DNA of 64,000 nucleotides from Tieghemiomyces parasiticus (Eukaryota > Kickxellomycota > Dimargaritomycetes > Dimargaritales > Dimargaritaceae). Shown in pieces: positions 23,563-32,201 of the stretch (its first letter is position 1; the number at the start of each line of letters is the position of its first letter). Below the pieces are notes generated by a model. That model was not told the DNA's origin, searched no databases, and saw only the letters and a program-made list of their open reading frames with translations. The translations under genes were made by a program, and so were the position numbers. The stretch covers positions 94,068 through 158,067 of the forward strand of contig JANBPT010000006.1 in the NCBI GenBank assembly GCA_027575765.1, read 5' to 3'.

Positions 23563-25860
23563 ATGTACGATAAAGTGTCGAGTAGCTACGAGCAGAGCTC
23601 GGGCTACCAGTCACCGACTCCCTCCGGTACCGGCACGGGGCCCTACATGACGCCGTCGTCGTCTCCGGGGCCGCGTCACCGGTACAGCGACCCGTCGGTC
23701 GGCAGCCAGCCCACGCGGCACTCCCCACTGGCCAACAGCGTATTCACTGCCTCCGAGTTATCCGAGTGCGACACGGACTACGACTCCGCCGCGGCTTCAG
23801 TGGCCACGAACCACCTGGGTCTCCACACCCACTATATTTCACGGACCGCGGTGCCGCTTCACCCGTCGTTTCGCAGTCCCTTAGGCTTCGATGACTCTCA
23901 TGGTCCGGCCAGCCGACCCCGGGTCTACTCCGTATCCCGGGTCGAATCGGCCCCGCGGCTGTTTGTCCCTGGCCAGCACCTGCAGCAGCCGTCGTTTGCT
24001 AACCCGTCGCCCACGCTGTCCGGATATCGCAAGAAGCTACCCACCCCGCCGCCGCCACCGGCAGGTGATTTGGCTTATGAGCGCAGCGGTCAGCGTGCGA
24101 TTTCCATGTACACGTCCGTCTCGGCCGATCCCCGGCTAGGCGGCGCAGTATCGGCTATGGCTAACCATCACCCGCCTACCAACGATCCCCATGCCATGGT
24201 TCCGGCCCCGTCTCCGGCCCCTATAGTCGATAACCACACCTGGCGACGGGACGCCCCGCTGCCGTCCTCTTCGCCCCCGGATGTCATGCGGCCGAGCCAC
24301 GGTCGCCACGCACGTCGCGCCTCTTCACACTACGATCCATCGCAGGGACCCTCGGAGGCAACCGCCTCGTCATCATTCCTCTATAAAGTGACCAATTCAC
24401 CCCCACGCGACTCGGTGCTCTCCGAAAACAGCCGTCCCTCCCCACGCAGCACCTCCTATCCGCTCACCAGCACGCCCGTCCAAGAGGATTCCAGCCGGGA
24501 CAGCCCCTCGCCGCCGCGACCGCGCTCGACCTACCCGGCCCTCCCGCCCACCCCTACCACCTTCGAGTCTACCGTGGTGGGCATCCCCCACAGCTTTGCG
24601 ACCAACCTCGGAGCGTCTACCCTCTCGGCCCCGTCCGATGCCCCGTCGTTTATTGAGAGCCTCCGCAAGTCCCACCGACCTCCGGGAGTGCCCAAAACAA
24701 CCCCCCGTGAACCGTGGAAGACCACCAGTCCCGTGGGCGCGACCATGCACGTCAACTCGGATTCCATGCTGGAGGGGGTCAGTGCGACATCCACGTTCCT
24801 CATGCCGCTCCGGTCCGATACTTCGGGGGTGGATGACACGGCGTCGGTCCGCCAGTTTAATGACGCTAAGGATCGGATCCTCCGAAGCCAACTCAATCGG
24901 ACGTACCTATTGGTCCCGAACACAATCATCACCTTGGCCACCACGATTCTCCTGGCCGTCATCGTGGGGGTGTTCGCGGCCGGCGCCGATTTTCGTCCCC
25001 TCGCACCGAAACCCGCCCCGGCCCGCCTCGACCTGTCGGCCGGCTGGGAAATTGGGTACCTGGTGCTCTCCTCCACCAGCCTCCTCGTCAGCCTGATCCG
25101 GTTGGGCGAGGGCTACCAGAGCCACTTCGAGTACCGAATCCCCAGCCCCCGCCGACTGCAAGTCACGGCTGCGCTCGATTTTGGGCTAGCCCTATTCTGG
25201 GGGATCGTCCCCTCGGTGGTCCTATTTGTCGAAACGGCCGCCCCGGGCTCGGGACTCCGCGCGAACGCCTGTCGGTATATCGGTGCCTATGACTTCCAAT
25301 GGTTGAGCAAGAGCCCCGACCATATGAACCTCCCGCTCATTTGTACGTTGACCACCCTGGCGGCCTGTCTGGGCTACGCGGCCACCACCGCACACTTGGT
25401 GTCCGGGGTCTATAGCGTATGGCTAATGAAGCTGGTCTGGGGGATCCGTAGTTTCCGTCGCCATCGGTACCTCCGACTTGGACCTTCCTTGAACCCGCCC
25501 TGTGGCCCGTCGTCATCAGGCGGTGGTGGTGGTGATGATGGTGCCGTCGCTGGCCCGGTCGGGTCCGTCCGGGATGTGTGGCGTGCCTTATGCGGGAAAC
25601 TTACCTCGAGTGGCTCGTCTTCAGCCGCCGTCCGGCCGCACAAAGAACGACCCCTCTTGCCGTCTAAACCGGGTTACTTGCACCCCTCGGAAGCCCTGGA
25701 CGACGGGGTCGAGATTGAGCCGTTGAGCGTGGATGAAGGGAACCGGCAGAGCCAAAGGTACCATTCGAATTACTCCGTGCGGGGCGAGCGCCACACGCCC
25801 GTGGGTGCCATGGGGCGGGTGCGGCACTGGAGTAGTATGGCTGCCCAGGCGTGGTTCTAA
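23563..25860 (+). CDS. unrecognised protein: long disordered N-terminus, four membrane spans
   Basis: 765 residues from the first in-frame ATG (MYDKVSSSYEQSSGYQSP). Residues 1 to ~440 are Ser/Pro/His/Arg-rich low complexity with many SP/TP sites. Four hydrophobic segments follow: about 450-472 (NTIITLATTILLAVIVGVFA), 493-514 (GYLVLSSTSLLVSLI), 531-556 (ALDFGLALFWGIVPSVVLFV) and 588-622 (LICTLTTLAACLGYAATTAH). Then comes a basic stretch (WGIRSFRRHRYLRL) and a Gly/Ser-rich tail. The four-span layout with a large extramembrane domain resembles MARVEL/tetraspan scaffolds, but no signature was recognised, so no function is assigned. The frame is open upstream of the ATG without another ATG. Confidence 0.75.
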   Translation: MYDKVSSSYEQSSGYQSPTPSGTGTGPYMTPSSSPGPRHRYSDPSVGSQPTRHSPLANSVFTASELSECDTDYDSAAASVATNHLGLHTHYISRTAVPLHPSFRSPLGFDDSHGPASRPRVYSVSRVESAPRLFVPGQHLQQPSFANPSPTLSGYRKKLPTPPPPPAGDLAYERSGQRAISMYTSVSADPRLGGAVSAMANHHPPTNDPHAMVPAPSPAPIVDNHTWRRDAPLPSSSPPDVMRPSHGRHARRASSHYDPSQGPSEATASSSFLYKVTNSPPRDSVLSENSRPSPRSTSYPLTSTPVQEDSSRDSPSPPRPRSTYPALPPTPTTFESTVVGIPHSFATNLGASTLSAPSDAPSFIESLRKSHRPPGVPKTTPREPWKTTSPVGATMHVNSDSMLEGVSATSTFLMPLRSDTSGVDDTASVRQFNDAKDRILRSQLNRTYLLVPNTIITLATTILLAVIVGVFAAGADFRPLAPKPAPARLDLSAGWEIGYLVLSSTSLLVSLIRLGEGYQSHFEYRIPSPRRLQVTAALDFGLALFWGIVPSVVLFVETAAPGSGLRANACRYIGAYDFQWLSKSPDHMNLPLICTLTTLAACLGYAATTAHLVSGVYSVWLMKLVWGIRSFRRHRYLRLGPSLNPPCGPSSSGGGGGDDGAVAGPVGSVRDVWRALCGKLTSSGSSSAAVRPHKERPLLPSKPGYLHPSEALDDGVEIEPLSVDEGNRQSQRYHSNYSVRGERHTPVGAMGRVRHWSSMAAQAWF

Positions 25861-28824
25861 TCTTACTTGCTTTGTGGTCTAGGAAGCCTTTCTTCTGGTG
25901 TTTTATTTTTATTTTTTATTTGTATAAGTGTACCTCTATCTCCTTTACATGTCGTTTAGGCCCCGTAAGGCCCTTGACACGCTATTTACTTGCACATCGC
26001 TTTCCTCCTCCTCCCCCGCCCCCGTTGTACTGTTTGACTCCATTCCCATTTTGCAATCTACTGCGTTAGCGCACTGTTTTAAGCCTGCTGTTGTATTCGT
26101 AACTGGTCCGTAATGGCGCCGCCCTCCTCCCTCCCCACTACTCTCACTCGCCCAAGTCCCACTCGCTTTTCTAGCAATCCACCATATAAAATTCAAAAAA
26201 TAATCACGTACCGGACCCCTCCTAGTCACCCGATGACTGGGGCCTTGCAATTTACCGTAGGCAGTTACTAAACTCGGAAGATCAGTCTGGACCTAGTTTC
26301 TAACGGGGGACGGCCGTAACCACTTGGCAGACCCAATGGATATCCGCCAGTCGTTATTCCGATTGGCGCATTGTTAGCCGAGATGGCGGCATGAATATTA
26401 CGGTAAAAGGCAGGCACACCTATAAAAATGATTGTGACATACACCGTCTGCAAGAGCGGATGATTGGCCCTGATTCCATCCACACACACACACACACCCC
26501 TGGTTAACCGGGCGGCAGCGTTGACGATTGACGCAGCCCACCTACACCAAGTCCTAGTCCACGTCTTGGCATTAGACGACCGTGCTGACCGAAGTACCGG
26601 AACCACTACTAGCATCTGGAGGGAAGCTGATAATTAAGTGGTTGCTAGAAATAGCTCGTGTAGAAAGCGAGGGTCGAAACTAAGCGGAACTCCACTCGAC
26701 ACGGGGCCTATACTCAGCTGGAGCGGGTTCAGGGCGCCCGTATTCTCACTGCCAATCCACTTTTCAACTGGGCACAAGCTGGCCATGGGCTCCGGCGCCA
26801 TTGTATACCAACAATAGAGTTCCAGTCGCGGTGCCATTGTACTTCCTCCCCCCCTCCCTCTCTCTCTCTCTCCCCAGCCTCTGATCAATAAGCCCTAGCT
26901 TGAGTCCAGCACATGTAAGGTAGGTGGGGGTGGGAAAGGGAGGAAGACGTGATGATGAGAGGGGGGGGTAGGTGGATCCAATTAGAACCTTCGGTTGGAA
27001 GCCATGAACAATCTGACGATGCGGAGCGGGGAGGGGGTCTTTATCAAGCAATTGTGTTGAGCGGTAGCGGTCAAAGTTTCGCACCCTGGGAGGAGGGGCA
27101 CGGGTTGGCGTACCCAGTCGGGACTATTTATAGCGCAGGGGGGAGAATGTATGCTACACCTAGATTGGCCACTGGTGGGACCCGGCCCGCATTGGATGGG
27201 CCCGGAGAACTCAGCGTAAACCCGCTACCATCGCCGTCAATTTGATCAATAGGAGCTGCCTGTGGCCACTGGATCCCCCCCCTCCGCGTGGCAGCCGTCC
27301 ACATGGAGTTGGAAAGAGGGAGCCGAGAGGAGTGGAATTCAATCCTGGAGTGCCCAAATCAAATAGATCACCAGGGCTCGCCTAGTAGCACTTGCCAAAG
27401 GTGGGTGGTCTCCCTAGCCGGAGCTTTACCGCCTCAGCATTGCAGTGCCAAGCCTTTCTATTTCCGCCTTACGTTTGTTTTTAAAAAAAGAATATCGCCT
27501 TTTAGAATAGAATCTTGGCGCCAGCATGTTCATACGGGCAGCGTTGCAATATGTAAGGGGAGAGGGGGAGGGGGGTTGTGACGAGGGACCGGCTGATCCC
27601 ACAAGTTTCGTGAGGGCTGTTGCGCATGCAACGTTATCAAATTCAGCGGTGGTTGGTGAGGACCGTGATGGTGGCACTACGCTCTTCATAACTTGTACTT
27701 TACTCTTCACCCCCCCCCTGACGCAGACGTCAAGGTTCCTACCGTTGCATTAGACTGCAAACTCTGTGCCGCACCCCTCCAACCTCACTGGCCGTGGATC
27801 CTACTGATTAGTACCCACACTCAGAGCTATCGCCCCTAATGATGACATCGCTGTTGGCCTTGCGGGCGTCATTTTCATTTAGCGCAGGGCAGCGACAGTT
27901 TAGTCAAATACACCTTATCACTGCGGGTCAGCCGTATCGGATGACAGGCGTATGCAACACACAGTCGTCCGAGAAGACGCGGTGCCGCTTGTGTAACGCC
28001 GAAGACCTATCCGCCCCCCATGTCTTCTGTTAGATTTTTCCCGCTTTCCTTTTTTTGATCCCACCATTCGCTTGGGCCATTCTCCGCCCCTTTCCTCGCT
28101 CGGCCTCTCTCTTCTGTCTCCAACGCTACATCTCCCATTATCCCCCGCCGGCCTCTACCTACCCTGGCATGCCCCACTGCCTCGGTCATTTTTAGATATA
28201 TAGGCTACATCCTTTCCTGCCTGACCCCTGGCACTTTATGCCCGACGGTTCTGTTCAACCGTATACATTTATAGTGCCATTTTGCTACTCTGCCCCCTTC
28301 CCGCAGACCCAGTCCTCCGCTACCTGGTTATTCTACTGCTGAAGAAAACTCATTAGTGCTTTAGTAGTGCCCCTCTCTTTCCCTCCCTCTTGTGACTCCG
28401 ACACCTTCTTCACCTATCGGGATACCGTGGGGGCCCCGTCGCCGCTCATCTCTTTGACGACCCCTTTGTTTGACCGGCAGCATATTTGTCGCTATTCTCT
28501 GTCTCCTACGCTCCACCTCCCGTTCTCCCGGCCCCGGCCACTCCGCCCCCCCTCCTCGTGTCGTACACGGTACCAACTAAACCCTATTGCCTTGGCATAC
28601 GTTCACCAGTAAGCCAATTGCCGTTGGCGGCATTCACCCGCTTATCCTCCACTGTCGCGTGTTCCACGACCGTCGATCGTTCTTCGCTTCCGCCACCACA
28701 GCTCCTCTTCCTGTCTATTACTCCTCTTCGTACCGTTGCTTCGTTGTAGACGCTCCGACCTTTCGGTTACCCTACGGACCCTTTGTCCGTCTTGTCTTCC
28801 TACGCCTACTACACCGTTACCGCA
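25861..28824. other. gene-poor intergenic region
   Basis: No accepted gene. It starts with a T-rich 3' flank. A (CA) run lies at 26481-26497 and a TC-rich run near 26850-26875. A minus-strand frame at 26268-26615 and plus-strand frames around 26949-27245, 27526-27753 and 27839-28033 look slightly gene-like, the last with CxxC pairs, but could not be joined into a model. From about 28040 the plus strand is pyrimidine-rich, the probable leader of the next gene. Confidence 0.45.
26481..26497. repeat. (CA)n microsatellite
   Basis: A simple dinucleotide run of seventeen bases, read directly. Confidence 0.9.
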
Positions 28825-29940
28825 ATGTCCCGTTATCTCGACGCGGACCGCCGTCGAGACCCTCTGAACGACGGCGCGTCCTACCGCTCCGCCGGCAATA
28901 GCAACCCCTACGGCCACGACCCGTTCGCCACTCCGACTACCCAGAGCACCGCGGCGTTCGACCCCCAGCGCCAGACCCAGTACACAGAAGCCAACTCGGT
29001 GCTGGACTACTACCATGGCCAGCCTGACATAGACCTCGGCTCCCCCGAGGCTGAGCGGCGGTACCTCAACCGCGCCCCCGCACCGGGGGTCGACACCGCT
29101 GCTCCCTACCACCCAGGCTCGCCCAACGACGTCCACGCCCCGCTCCAGCCCAGCGCGGCTACCCTCGCCGAGGATGATTACGCCTTCAAGCGAGAGCCTA
29201 CCCTGGCCTATCCGGCACCCCAGGAGCCAGCCCTTCGCCCGCGCCGCTCGGCCTTCCGCCGCTACTGCTGCTGCTGCTGCCGTAACCGCAAGAGTACGTT
29301 AATTTGCCTAACCATCTTGGTCATAATCCTGGCCGGAGTGGGGGTGACCCTGTACTTTGTGTGGCCGCGGATCCCCACCGTCGAGGTTACAGGTGTCAGC
29401 CTGACCAGCCAAAACCCGCGCTTGTCAACGACGCAACTAGCCACCCGCAGGGCGATTCTTCCGGACGACTCCCCCGTTGGGCTGATGCACTCGATCCGCC
29501 GCGACGTGACGACCGGCGCCAGCGTCCCCATATACTTTTCGATTAAGGCCTACAACCCCAACTACATTCCGTGGACACTCAGCAACGTGACCGTGACCGG
29601 CACCCTGCCCGTCACCGTGGACGGCTCCACCGTGGACTATCCACTGGGCCAGGGCGCGCTGGACGCCGCCGTGACGTTCCCTAAGATGGCCAATACGACC
29701 TTTGAACTACCCTACCAGCTGTCCCTCGACCCCTCAGCCAATGGGTTCAATCAGGCTGCCCAGCAGTTTATTTCCAAGTGTGCCACCAGCTCCGATATTC
29801 GAATCTCGTACCGGGCGGTCGTAGAGGTCCGTGGTATCAGCTGGCTCGGTATCAAGCCGACCATCTCGGATTCCACCAACTTCAACTGTCCGGCGGACAC
29901 TGTCCTCAAGCTCGGTCTGAATGCCCTACTCGGGCAGTAA
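28825..29940 (+). CDS. LEA_2-domain single-span membrane protein
   Basis: 371 residues from MSRYLDADRRRD. The N-terminal ~145 residues are polar and disordered. A run of five cysteines (RRYCCCCCRNRK, about 145-156) stands just before a transmembrane helix (STLICLTILVIILAGVGVTL, about 157-178). The rest is a lumenal or extracellular beta-rich domain (VEVTGVSLTS, IKAYNPNYIPWTLSNVTVTG, ISYRAVVEVRG) that matches the LEA type 2 fold, as in yeast vacuolar Tag1. Cysteines next to a helix suggest palmitoylation (inference). The frame is open upstream only to a TTG, so the first ATG was chosen. Family fit is good; the biological role is unknown. Confidence 0.8.
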   Translation: MSRYLDADRRRDPLNDGASYRSAGNSNPYGHDPFATPTTQSTAAFDPQRQTQYTEANSVLDYYHGQPDIDLGSPEAERRYLNRAPAPGVDTAAPYHPGSPNDVHAPLQPSAATLAEDDYAFKREPTLAYPAPQEPALRPRRSAFRRYCCCCCRNRKSTLICLTILVIILAGVGVTLYFVWPRIPTVEVTGVSLTSQNPRLSTTQLATRRAILPDDSPVGLMHSIRRDVTTGASVPIYFSIKAYNPNYIPWTLSNVTVTGTLPVTVDGSTVDYPLGQGALDAAVTFPKMANTTFELPYQLSLDPSANGFNQAAQQFISKCATSSDIRISYRAVVEVRGISWLGIKPTISDSTNFNCPADTVLKLGLNALLGQ

Positions 29941-30213
29941 TCAAGTCTAGAGTTGGGTCCGGAGGAGGTTATCCCTACCTATGTAGCAGCCCCCTGGTCC
30001 TATCCACCCACGCCGTCTTTATGTAACCATACTCACATACTCTACCTTACGGCACGGCTCAGGAGCACTGCCGCGACCTTTTATTATTTATAAATATGTA
30101 TTGCAGCGAACCAATCCAATGGCGACAAAACGCGCGGGGTTTGGACCCGTTTCGCTTTCACATTCGGGAATATACGGAAAATAGGGAGGGGTAACTAACA
30201 ATTTAGGTGCGTC

Positions 30214-30900
30214 CTAATGGGCCTTCTTGCGGCTCTCAAGGGCCTGGATCCGGGCGACGGCGCTGGTCAGATACTTGCCGGACTGCCAGGCCAGGCTGAA
30301 CGGGATAACGATCCACACCGCGTTCATAAAGACAAAGTAGAACCAAAAGTAAAAGGGGTGGGGATTGCAGTGCGGGAACCCTTCAAACAGAGTGGTAGTA
30401 TAGTAGAGCAGGTCGCCGTACAGCTGGGCGATCGACACGGACAGCTGTACCACGTGCCGGAAGGGCGAGTTTTGGTAGATTGCAAAGGCGGCCAGGTAGC
30501 ACAGTGGGCCGTCGATGATGGCGGTGACGGCCTCCATCAGCAGCACGAACGTGTCACTCGAAAGGTAGCGCGAGTCGCTATGCGAGTACTCCTTCCACAG
30601 CTGACCCAGGATACCCTGGTCGCCAGCCAGCGTGCGATGGTTCAACACAAAGTAGCCTTCGAGGAACAGATGGATAGAGCCCGAGACGAGGAACCAGATG
30701 AAGACGATGCGCTCGCAGGCGGAGAGTTGGGGACGCCGCGAGAGGAGGACCGTGGCGCCCGTGCCAATGACCAGGATAGCCGCGCCGAGGACACCTAGGG
30801 CCTGCTGGAAGGTAAGCGTGTTAGCCACGTAGTGCGGGAGCGCCAGCGTCGTCGGGTAGTAAGGGTGCGCCGGCAGAACGGTTTCGAGAACGGTGTCCAT
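30214..30900 (-). CDS. EBP-type sterol Delta8-Delta7 isomerase
   Basis: 228 residues, one exon, several membrane spans. It carries the emopamil-binding protein (EXPERA) signature: SGSIHLFLEGYFVLNHR (His77, Glu81), LLMEAVTAIIDGPLCYL (Glu123, Thr126), and FMNAVWIVIP (Asn193, Trp196). These sit at almost the same numbers as the catalytic residues I recall for human EBP. The enzyme moves the sterol double bond from C8 to C7 in the ER. The C-terminus ends KKAH, a dilysine (KKxx) ER-retrieval signal. Most dikaryotic fungi use the unrelated ERG2 (sigma-1-like) isomerase for this step. It converges with the LEA_2 gene (273 bases apart, tail to tail). Confidence 0.92.
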   Translation of the reverse strand: MDTVLETVLPAHPYYPTTLALPHYVANTLTFQQALGVLGAAILVIGTGATVLLSRRPQLSACERIVFIWFLVSGSIHLFLEGYFVLNHRTLAGDQGILGQLWKEYSHSDSRYLSSDTFVLLMEAVTAIIDGPLCYLAAFAIYQNSPFRHVVQLSVSIAQLYGDLLYYTTTLFEGFPHCNPHPFYFWFYFVFMNAVWIVIPFSLAWQSGKYLTSAVARIQALESRKKAH

Positions 30901-32201
30901 GGTGAGGGGCTAGTGAGGGGGGGGGACGGATGTGGGGAGAAGTGGGGCCGGGTGGCCAGGATAGTTGGACAAATGCGAGGTTAAAGAGGGCACCCCAAAG
31001 TGTGTGTATGTGGTTGGGTAGACGACCGGGGCTGGGCGAGTTTAAAAGGACTTTGTGGGGAGGGGAGGGGAGGAGGTGGGTGCAAACACGGGTAGGGAAT
31101 CCGTGGGTGTCGAGGAATAGTGGTGCTGACCGATGGCTGTACATGGGACCTGGAATCTCTCCCGTGGCGAAAGGGTCAGTGGTTGTAGCTTCAAGCGCCC
31201 GCCCTTCCCTTTTGGCACTTATACGGCGGCACTCTGCCACCCTTGCTTGGGCCAATCAACAGCGTACCTGACCGCCGTAAAATGGCGTGGTTAGAACATG
31301 GTAGGTCGAGATGTAAATATAGGTTGGGATGGGACCAGGGCGGTGAATTTATTGGGATTGTCGCTAGGGTTGACCGACCGGCTGGAACGGTGTGTCTCCG
31401 GGGGGGGGGCTGTTTGGCGCCTGAACCCCCGGCCCCTCAGATCCTACTTCGAATCGTCTATGCTTCTATCGCCCGGCCGACTACTGGCACATGCCAGTCC
31501 AGCAGGGTTGGCGAGCCAGTGTGTGTGCCCCAGGATCAGCCCATACCGTTCGCCTTCGGCCCCAGGGCCAATGAACTGATAGGTACTGTGGGTGAACGAA
31601 GGTGGTGCGTTATACTTGATCGCAGTCTTGTGCAGAGGGCCGGACGGCGAACCAAGCCGTACCTTCGGTTTTCGTTGACATTGTCCGGAGAAACTACTTA
31701 CTGTTTGCTGCGTGGGGGGGGGTGCAGTATATGACCATGATCCTGCCCGCAACCACTCAGATATTCGCTGTAGGCAAGGGCCGTGGCTACAGGGACAAGC
31801 TCTCCCCTCCTCCCTCCCTATCTTCTACATCACAGGAGAGAGACGCGCCATTCTTATATCACGTGAGCTGATTCCACCGAGGACGTTTGCTTCTTCTTTT
31901 TTTGTTTTTTTTTTCCCTCCAGTCTCGATTGCACTTTTTCATCCCTGCTGCATGGCCTGGCCCGTGGGTCCAAACGGCTCCTTGTGCCTTGGAAAGATCA
32001 ATTACTCTCCTTGACGTCGGCGCCAAGTGCGAGAAAAAAAGTGGTTAACGAGCGGTAGCCTCCTGTTCCATGATACTCGGCATTCGCTTCTGGCCTACTT
32101 TGGTTGCGTCTAACATTGTCACCGTAGGCTATTGACCCCCTCTTTTTGCACATTTTTACTCTTGTACGCCCACTTGTCGAGACGTCCCTCGCCCCGCCAT
32201 A
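30901..32201. other. divergent promoter region between EBP and RRP5
   Basis: Contains CCAAT (about 31249, followed by CAAC), a TCACGTGA palindrome at 31859-31866 and a pyrimidine-rich leader before RRP5. Frames on both strands (for example 31243-31734) are open but have no recognisable motif and were not accepted. Confidence 0.5.
31859..31866. promoter_or_regulatory. TCACGTGA E-box upstream of RRP5
   Basis: The extended E-box TCACGTGA (Cbf1/bHLH-type consensus) lies about 340 bases before the RRP5 start codon. The same octamer lies about 400 bases before RRP12 (59501-59508). Binding is inferred only from sequence. Confidence 0.35.

Noticed and set aside
26268..26615. 115-codon minus-strand frame with a hydrophobic stretch
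   Set aside because: Includes a (CA) microsatellite translated as CVCVC, and no splice partner or motif was found.
31243..31734. 163-codon plus-strand frame upstream of RRP5
   Set aside because: No family resemblance and a low-complexity end. It overlaps an equally long minus-strand frame and lies in a promoter region.
22286..31790. shared 16-base word GGGCCGTGGCTACAGG near 22286 and 31777
   Set aside because: One 16-base match on either strand is about what chance gives in 64 kb, and the similarity does not extend.
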